From Negativibacillus sp. (GTDB taxonomy: Bacteria > Bacillota > Clostridia > Oscillospirales > Ruminococcaceae), in NCBI GenBank assembly GCA_020024325.1, contig JAHHTY010000038.1:1-19621 (forward strand): a stretch of 19,621 nucleotides of DNA, read 5' to 3'. Position numbers and translations under genes: made by a program. Shown piece after piece: positions 14,975 to 19,621 of the stretch (within the stretch, counting starts at the first letter, position 1; each line of letters opens with the position of its first letter). The notes beneath the pieces were generated by a model. It saw only the letters and a list, made by a program, of their open reading frames with translations, was not told the origin of the DNA and searched no databases.

Positions 14975-15053
14975 TATAATCTCTAAATTGCCTTCTTATC
15001 CGATGTCAGAATTCCACATACTTTTTTACTTTTCGGCGCCTATAAAGGTATCT

Positions 15054-15503
15054 TTACAGGATGAGATTATTTTCATTAACCTTTTGTTTTGTGTTTGCAA
15101 TGATGACATCCTGCAAAAAGACAGCACAGCCTTTGACATTGCGATCATAATAAGCTGTAAATCGTGGATCGGAAACATACATTTCTGCAAGAGAAATATG
15201 TACTTCGTTTGTATAATCTTTGAGGGTAAAATTTAACCATTTTTGATGCAGTTTGTAGATCTCTGTACCAATACTGCTGCAAGGGTCTGCATGATTGCGA
15301 ACAGCTTGTTCTAAGCTTGAAAGAATTTGTTCTTCTATATCTTTCATTTCTTGATATTCATCTTGCTTTAAATTAAGCCAAGCGTTGTTGCTGCTTTCCA
15401 CAATCTTGCTGTCATATTTTGCGCGAATTTCTTCTCCATAGTTATGCTCGTTTTCAGCAAGTTTTTCCTTTTTAAATCCTTCAAATTTTTCTTTAATATT
15501 CAT
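15054..15503 (-). CDS. Probable internal in-frame product: stand-alone TipAS-like ligand-binding domain
   Basis: Within the merR gene, AAGGAGG (15517-15511) is followed after 7 nt by an in-frame ATG (15503-15501, codon 114). That is an ideal ribosome binding site exactly at the junction of coiled coil and ligand domain. Translation would give a 149-residue protein beginning MNIKEKFEGF that lacks the DNA-binding domain. Streptomyces tipA is known to make TipAL and an abundant 144-residue TipAS by just such an internal start; TipAS sequesters the drug. The short product here is inferred from the sequence and this precedent. Confidence 0.6.
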   Translation of the reverse strand: MNIKEKFEGFKKEKLAENEHNYGEEIRAKYDSKIVESSNNAWLNLKQDEYQEMKDIEEQILSSLEQAVRNHADPCSSIGTEIYKLHQKWLNFTLKDYTNEVHISLAEMYVSDPRFTAYYDRNVKGCAVFLQDVIIANTKQKVNENNLIL

Positions 15504-15842
15504 CTGGTATCCTCCTTGTGTTGATTGAAGGGTATGCTCCACCGTTTGAATTAACTTTTCCAACCGCTTATGTTCTTGTTGAAGATAAAGCAGATGCTCG
15601 TTTAGCTTTTGCTGTCGTTGCTCAGGATTTTGGCTGAGCATAGAGGAAATTTCTTTGAGGGGAATTCCCATATCACGGTAGAGCAAAATCTCCTGCAAAC
15701 GGTCCACTTCTACATCGCTGTATAGACGATAACCCCCTTCACTTACTCGGGCAGGATGAAGCAGACCGATTTTGTCGTACCAGCGCAGTGTGCGGGGAGT
15801 AAGACCTGCAATCTGTGCTAGTTTGTGAACAGTATATTCCAT
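15054..15842 (-). CDS. MerR family regulator with TipAS drug-binding domain (TipAL/Mta-like)
   Basis: Cytoplasmic one-component activator, 262 residues. The winged-helix MerR domain is at the N-terminus (YTVHKLAQIAGLTPRTLRWYD, split here as YTVHKLAQIAGL and TPRTLRWYDKIGLL; about 3-70). A long dimerisation coiled coil follows (about 72-108), then a TipAS ligand domain (about 115-250) whose best marker is AEMYVSDPRF (219-228). Relatives are Streptomyces TipAL, which binds thiopeptides, and B. subtilis Mta, which activates multidrug pumps. At the position of the thiopeptide-attaching cysteine of TipA this protein appears to have S217, so any binding is probably non-covalent. The ATG has GGAGGTG 5 nt upstream. 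The gene diverges from a MATE pump gene, the likely target besides itself. An internal ribosome binding site lies before codon 114 (separate entry). Confidence 0.93.
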   Translation of the reverse strand: MEYTVHKLAQIAGLTPRTLRWYDKIGLLHPARVSEGGYRLYSDVEVDRLQEILLYRDMGIPLKEISSMLSQNPEQRQQKLNEHLLYLQQEHKRLEKLIQTVEHTLQSTQGGYQMNIKEKFEGFKKEKLAENEHNYGEEIRAKYDSKIVESSNNAWLNLKQDEYQEMKDIEEQILSSLEQAVRNHADPCSSIGTEIYKLHQKWLNFTLKDYTNEVHISLAEMYVSDPRFTAYYDRNVKGCAVFLQDVIIANTKQKVNENNLIL

Positions 15843-15864
15843 TGATGCACCTCCGGTAATTTTT

Positions 15865-15895
15865 ATGATAATCTATGACGCAGCGTTAATGTCAA
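15865..15895 (-). promoter_or_regulatory. MerR-type promoter with 19-bp spacer and central dyad (autoregulation)
   Basis: On the minus strand TTGACA (15895-15890, consensus) and TATCAT (15870-15865) are 19 bp apart, the overlong spacing characteristic of promoters activated by MerR-family DNA distortion. The spacer contains the perfect 9-bp dyad ACGCTGCGT (15886-15878), centred within 2 bp of the spacer centre. The TAACGnTGCGT arrangement resembles operators of Mta/TipAL-type regulators. Transcription would begin near 15858, only about 15 nt before the merR start. Confidence 0.75.
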
Positions 15896-15926
15896 GCGAT
15901 TATTGCAAGAAAAGTGAAAATTTCTC

Positions 15927-15955
15927 TCGACAATTTTAATAAGATATGATATATA
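15927..15955 (+). promoter_or_regulatory. Putative promoter of the MATE gene
   Basis: TCGACA (15927-15932), 17-bp spacer, TATATA (15950-15955); each hexamer matches 5 of 6. It lies about 40 bp from the MerR dyad on the opposite strand, so the regulator could influence it. The start near 15962 gives a leader of about 215 nt before the MATE ATG. Confidence 0.5.
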
Positions 15956-16177
15956 AATATAAGGAAAGATTGAAATGCAGTAGAATAAATCAACCAACAT
16001 CTGCACCGGTACAACTAAAATCTGGAAAACGATGTAAAGATGAGGTAATGTTTCATAAATCCAACAGCATAAACAGAAAGCAAGACATCAACCAAGGGGA
16101 AATCGTGTGGATAACAATTTTGATTCAGTAGATTATACAAAATACAGGGTTAGACTGATGAGAGGAGAATTTTTTAT
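15956..16177 (+). other. Long leader upstream of the MATE gene
   Basis: About 220 bases without a convincing gene. A 61-codon open frame starting at 15946 overlaps the -10 and has no ribosome binding site. I recognise no riboswitch class, and in particular not the guanidine-I motif often linked to efflux genes. An AAGGA followed by ATG-CAG-TAG (15961-15983) could be a two-codon leader frame but sits at the predicted transcript start. No terminator or anti-terminator pair is obvious by eye. Confidence 0.3.
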
Positions 16178-17536
16178 ATGCAAGAGATAGAGAGTAAGGA
16201 AAACCAAATTATTCATGGAGTGATTTGGAAGCAGCTGTTAATTTTTTTCTTCCCGATTGTTTTGGGAACGTTTTTTCAGCAGATTTATAATACCGCCGAT
16301 GCAATTGTTGTAGGACGCTTTGTCGGAACGGAGGCTTTGGCGGCGGTTGGCGGCTCCACCAGCCAGATTATCAACTTAATTGTAGGATTTTTCGTTGGTC
16401 TTTCATCGGGGGCAACGGTCGTTATTTCACAGTACTATGGGGCAAGGCAAAAAGAAGAGCTGCAAAATGCGCTGCATACTGCCTTTGCTTTTTCTATTGT
16501 AGGCAGTATTGTTATCACTGTTTTGGGCATTGGGCTGTCACCGATTTTATTGAAACTTATGAACACGACCCCGGATGTAATTGGACCTTCCACAACCTAT
16601 TTAAGAATTTATTTTATCGGTATTCTTTTTGTATTTATCTATAATGTTGGCTCCAGTATCCTGCGTGCAGTCGGAGATTCTAAACGTCCGCTATATTACC
16701 TCATTGTTTGCTGTATCATCAATATTGTGTTGGATGTGCTATTGGTTGTGCATTTTCATATGGGGGTTGCAGGTGCTGCGCTTGCGACTGTGATTGCACA
16801 GGGAGTCAGTGCGGTGATGGTGACGTTGGCACTTTATCGTTCTACCGATATATTTAAGCTGGATATTAAAAAGATTCGCTTCCATTCGGTTGCTTTGGAG
16901 CTGTTGGTGAAGATCGGTCTTCCGACAGGTTTGCAGTCGGTAATGTATAGCTTTTCAAATATTATTATCCAAACGTCGCTGAACTCCTTTGGCACAAATA
17001 CGATGGCAGCATGGACTGCTTACGGAAAAATCGACGCTTTCTTTTGGATGGTAATCAGTGCTTTTGGTATTTCCATCACCACCTTTGTGGGTCAAAACTA
17101 TGGAGCAAGAAAATTTGGCCGAATGAGAAAGAGTGTGCGTATCTGCATTGGTATGGCAATGGGAACATCTATTGTTATCAGTGTGTTGTTCCTGATTCTT
17201 GGAAAGTATGTTTACCAGATGTTTACCTCTGATGTTGCTGTTATTGAAATTGGTACGCACATGATGACACTGATGGCACCTGCCTATGCAGTGTATGTTT
17301 TTATCGAGGTATATTCCGGAGCATTGCGTGGAACCGGAGATGTTTTAGTGCCGATGCTGATGACCTGTGGCGGTGTTTGTGTTTTGAGAATACTGTGGGT
17401 TTGGTTTGTTGTGCCATTTAAACCAGTGATTGATACAATCATTTACAGCTATCCGATTTCTTGGACACTGACAGCGTTGATGTTTATCTTCTATTATAAA
17501 AGAAAATGTGCACAGATTCCCGATACTGATGAGTAA
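16178..17536 (+). CDS. MATE family efflux transporter
   Basis: Inner-membrane antiporter of 452 residues in the multidrug and toxic compound extrusion family, expelling cationic drugs or metabolites using a Na+ or H+ gradient. The N-terminal FFFPIVLGTFFQQIYNTADAIVVGRFVG region (read as FPIVLGTFFQQIYNTADAI and VVGRFVG) is the family's first MatE repeat. The equivalent of the second repeat begins near KIGLPTGLQS, with FVGQNYGARK and YSGALRGTGD further on. Twelve hydrophobic segments in two six-helix halves are apparent. The ATG has GAGGAG about 8 nt upstream. The gene diverges from the TipAL/Mta-like regulator, which makes drug-induced expression a reasonable hypothesis, and ends at a strong terminator. 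Substrate cannot be inferred from sequence alone. Confidence 0.93.
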   Translation: MQEIESKENQIIHGVIWKQLLIFFFPIVLGTFFQQIYNTADAIVVGRFVGTEALAAVGGSTSQIINLIVGFFVGLSSGATVVISQYYGARQKEELQNALHTAFAFSIVGSIVITVLGIGLSPILLKLMNTTPDVIGPSTTYLRIYFIGILFVFIYNVGSSILRAVGDSKRPLYYLIVCCIINIVLDVLLVVHFHMGVAGAALATVIAQGVSAVMVTLALYRSTDIFKLDIKKIRFHSVALELLVKIGLPTGLQSVMYSFSNIIIQTSLNSFGTNTMAAWTAYGKIDAFFWMVISAFGISITTFVGQNYGARKFGRMRKSVRICIGMAMGTSIVISVLFLILGKYVYQMFTSDVAVIEIGTHMMTLMAPAYAVYVFIEVYSGALRGTGDVLVPMLMTCGGVCVLRILWVWFVVPFKPVIDTIIYSYPISWTLTALMFIFYYKRKCAQIPDTDE

Positions 17537-17540
17537 TGAT

Positions 17541-17573
17541 AAAAGCTCCTTAGTTTTTTTCTAAGGAGCTTTT
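17541..17573 (+). terminator. Intrinsic terminator of the MATE gene
   Basis: Perfect 13-bp stem (17541-17553 and 17561-17573) with a T7 loop and a TTTTTC tail, beginning 4 bases past the stop codon. The AAAAGCTCC start means it may also work on the minus strand. Confidence 0.88.
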
Positions 17574-17652
17574 TCTTTACTGTATGCAAAATATAACAAT
17601 TAGTATAATTTTTAAAAATTCAATCAGTCTTTTTGTTGCTGAAAGCAGAACA

Positions 17653-17692
17653 ATAACAGGACCCCAAAAAATTTTCTTTGAAGTCCTGTTAT
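17653..17692 (-). terminator. Probable terminator of the rqcH gene
   Basis: Perfect 10-bp arms (ATAACAGGAC at 17653-17662 and its complement at 17683-17692). The 20-base centre can add a CAAA/TTTG pairing across a small internal loop. It begins 13 bases past the rqcH stop. The tail on the minus strand (TGTTCTGCTTTC) is only moderately T-rich. Confidence 0.6.
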
Positions 17693-17705
17693 GTAAGACT
17701 AACAT

Positions 17706-19487
17706 TTAATCTGCCGACAGGCGTTTTTCCAGCTCAAGGTCAGGGGTTACATAGGCGGTCTGGTAACTTACATAGATAACCATGCCGGGTTTTGCACCTC
17801 GAGGCTTTTTCACGTTTTTGATTAAGGTATAGTCAACAGGAACCTGAGAAGATTCTGCTGCTTTAGAATTTGTGGCAGCCAGAATTGCTGCTTGGTGCAG
17901 GGTGGTGTCGGGCACTTCTTTACCATCACTTATGACAATGGTGTGGGAGCCCGGAATATTTTTGGTGTGGAACCACACATCGCGACCACGGGCGTCCTTC
18001 AGGGTGAGTTGGTCGTTTTGGACATTGTTTCTGCCAATCAGAATGGTGAACCCATCATCAGAAATATATCTCTTGGGGGAAAGTTTCGGCTCTTTTCCTT
18101 TTTTTGCCGAAGCTCCTTTTTTACGCAGATAGCCCTGCTCTGCAAGCTCTGTGCGGATAGCAGTTAATTCGTCGTTGGTTTGTGCTCGGGTGAGAGCGTC
18201 AAAAACCGAGTCGATGTAGAGTGCTTCTTGTTCCCCTTCTTCAATCAGCTCCCGCAGTTTTTTCTCGGCAGTGTCTGCTTTGCGGTATTCACCGTAATAT
18301 TTTTGTGCATTCTGTGCCGGAGTTTTTCTTGGGTCAAGCTGAATGGTGACTTCTGCCTGACTTTCGTCATAAAAATTTATGAGAGTAGCAGAGCGGTCGC
18401 CCTTTTGGATAGAGTAAAGGTTTGCGCTGATTAAATCACCGTAGATTTTTAATGTTTCACGGTCAGAACATTCGGCAAGTTCTTTCTTTTGCAGATTCAG
18501 TTTGCGGGAAATTCGGTCGGCGGTGTTTGCAAGAATTTTGAGAAGGTCGGCACTGCGATGACGCATTCTTTGAATGTTGTCACGCTGGGTATAAAAGTCG
18601 TCCAGCAGGTGGCTGTAACTGTCATAGCTGCGAGTGAACATTGTTCCGCCATATTGGTGGATGTCCATGAAAGAAAAGTCTATCGGCTTTTTGCGGGAGT
18701 CGATGACGCTGGTGGGAACACCGTCGCAGTTTTTCACAGTGTCGATGAGCCTTGCAAGGAAAAATCGCAGGCGGTCAAAGTGGTTGTCGGTCATCTGGGA
18801 AACCACTCGGTCGTCGCCGACGAATACATAGTTTGCAACTTCACGGCAGACAATGGGGGATACGCCCTGAACGGCAGCCAGAATCGCCTTGGAAAGGGGA
18901 ACATCTTTGCCCTGACGCAGCTTTTGCTCCACCTGTTCCGGAGTGCAGGAAACAAGGTCAATTTTATCTTGTGCAGGGGGCAGGGTATAGCGAACCCCGG
19001 GAAGAATGGGGCGAACCGAGGACATGGTATCGTCAATTCGTTTGATGGAGTCGATAACTCTGCCATTTTCGTCAATCAAAATAATGTTGGAGTGGCGTCC
19101 CATAATCTCGATAGCTACTGTAAGCTGAATGAGATCTCCCATCTCGTTTCTGGTTTCAAAAATTAAATGCAAGATACGGTCTAAACCGATCTGACGAATC
19201 TCTAACAGTTTTGCGCTTCCAAGATGTTTTCGCATCAGCATACAAAACATCGGTGGAGCTTTGGGATTTTCAAAAGAAGATGAAGTCAGGTGGATGCGGG
19301 GGCTGTCTGCTCCGGCAGACAGATAAAGTTTTGCAGTGCGGTTTCCGTCTGCGGTAGGCTGAACAAGCCGCAAAACAAAAATCATTTCTTCGCGGGAAAA
19401 TTGGTGTATTTTATCAATGCGCGCACCAAGAAGAGTCGAGCTGAGCTCGTGTTTAATTTGGCGCAGCAAAGCACCGTCAAGTGCCAT
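17706..19487 (-). CDS. rqcH: Rqc2-like NFACT protein RqcH
   Basis: Ribosome-associated quality control factor. In B. subtilis RqcH binds 50S subunits that carry stalled peptidyl-tRNA and recruits tRNA-Ala to add C-terminal alanine tails that mark the chain for degradation. The older label is fibronectin-binding protein (FbpA). The 593-residue length fits. The NFACT-N domain (about 1-200) contains the essential D103-R104 pair in IGLDRIL and EIMGRHSNIILID. A helical and coiled-coil middle follows, with a charged KKGASAKKGKEPKLSPKRY linker. The C-terminal NFACT-R domain has GRNNVQND, DVWFHTKNIPGSH and a final VSYQTAYVTPD. The ATG has AAAGGAG about 7 nt upstream and its own extended -10 promoter. 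It is a single gene facing the MATE terminator. No truncation seen. Confidence 0.96.
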   Translation of the reverse strand: MALDGALLRQIKHELSSTLLGARIDKIHQFSREEMIFVLRLVQPTADGNRTAKLYLSAGADSPRIHLTSSSFENPKAPPMFCMLMRKHLGSAKLLEIRQIGLDRILHLIFETRNEMGDLIQLTVAIEIMGRHSNIILIDENGRVIDSIKRIDDTMSSVRPILPGVRYTLPPAQDKIDLVSCTPEQVEQKLRQGKDVPLSKAILAAVQGVSPIVCREVANYVFVGDDRVVSQMTDNHFDRLRFFLARLIDTVKNCDGVPTSVIDSRKKPIDFSFMDIHQYGGTMFTRSYDSYSHLLDDFYTQRDNIQRMRHRSADLLKILANTADRISRKLNLQKKELAECSDRETLKIYGDLISANLYSIQKGDRSATLINFYDESQAEVTIQLDPRKTPAQNAQKYYGEYRKADTAEKKLRELIEEGEQEALYIDSVFDALTRAQTNDELTAIRTELAEQGYLRKKGASAKKGKEPKLSPKRYISDDGFTILIGRNNVQNDQLTLKDARGRDVWFHTKNIPGSHTIVISDGKEVPDTTLHQAAILAATNSKAAESSQVPVDYTLIKNVKKPRGAKPGMVIYVSYQTAYVTPDLELEKRLSAD

Positions 19488-19551
19488 GGCAATGCTCCTT
19501 TCGCTCTATGTCAATGGGGTGAATGTTTTTTTACAAAATTGGGACAAAAAT

Positions 19552-19557
19552 ATTATA
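19552..19557 (-). promoter_or_regulatory. Extended -10 promoter of rqcH
   Basis: TGGTATAAT on the minus strand contains a consensus -10 with the TG extension. No good -35 sits 16-18 bp upstream, as is common for extended -10 promoters. Start near 19545, leader about 58 nt. Bases 19558-19621 show no gene. Confidence 0.6.
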
Positions 19558-19621
19558 CCACAAAAATAAAGAAACGGCGATACCATCCCTGTGTGAAAAT
19601 GAGGTATAAAAATGAGGGTAA

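Noticed and set aside
16107..16123. GGATAACAATTT, identical to part of the E. coli lac operator
   Set aside because: Only one half of the operator is present and there is no symmetric partner; it is a chance match in AT-rich DNA.
15946..16131. 61-codon open frame upstream of the MATE gene
   Set aside because: Its ATG overlaps the predicted -10 element, there is no Shine-Dalgarno sequence and the protein resembles nothing.
1..19621. CRISPR array, tRNA, rRNA, insertion sequence or prophage
   Set aside because: No regularly spaced repeats, clover-leaf with a CCA-type end, transposase or phage protein could be found by reading both strands.

Overview
The window looks like a chromosomal segment from a low-to-mid GC Gram-positive bacterium of the class Clostridia, possibly Oscillospiraceae/Ruminococcaceae. 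The reasons are a type III glutamine synthetase, strong AGGAGG-type ribosome binding sites, TTG/GTG starts, an RqcH/NFACT protein, a DegV protein, a NisRK-like two-component pair and a lipoprotein-type peptide-binding protein. The lineage is inferred from gene content and style only. I see no rRNA, tRNA, CRISPR array, insertion sequence or prophage. This is mostly core and near-core chromosome with a few accessory modules.

Layout. Positions 119-2218 (-) hold a type III glutamine synthetase with its own promoter. A 470-base divergent gap (2219-2688) holds promoters in both directions and several ATTTCC-NN-GGAAAT-like palindromes, and leads into an orphan peptide-type ABC substrate-binding lipoprotein (2689-4344, +, TTG start) closed by a very long terminator hairpin. 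Positions 4589-7492 (+) form a compact operon: a TraX-family membrane protein, an OmpR-type response regulator and a histidine kinase. A bidirectional terminator separates it from a minus-strand block read right to left: deoD and deoB (33-base gap, one promoter), then a hairpin, cdd, and rsmA/ksgA with its own promoter. The deoD, deoB and cdd products salvage nucleosides; RsmA dimethylates 16S rRNA.

From 11234 (+) come a DegV fatty-acid-binding protein and a ComEB-like dCMP deaminase as a pair. A secreted protein with its own near-consensus promoter follows. It joins a TlpA-type thioredoxin domain to what appears to be a YdaJ-like family 8 glycoside hydrolase domain. Then comes a GNAT acetyltransferase. 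At 15054-17536 a TipAL/Mta-type MerR regulator (-) faces a MATE efflux pump (+). The window ends with RqcH/NFACT (-).

The most interesting items are as follows. (1) The MerR gene carries a perfect internal AAGGAGG site placed 7 nt before an in-frame ATG at codon 114. It would make a separate ligand-binding protein, just as Streptomyces tipA makes TipAL and TipAS. The gene is preceded by a MerR-type promoter with a 19-bp spacer and a centred dyad. (2) The secreted thioredoxin/GH8-like fusion may have lost its catalytic acid. (3) A TraX membrane protein is co-transcribed with a lantibiotic-type two-component system that lacks the usual ABC transporter. (4) A family of related palindromes surrounds the promoter of the orphan peptide-binding protein.
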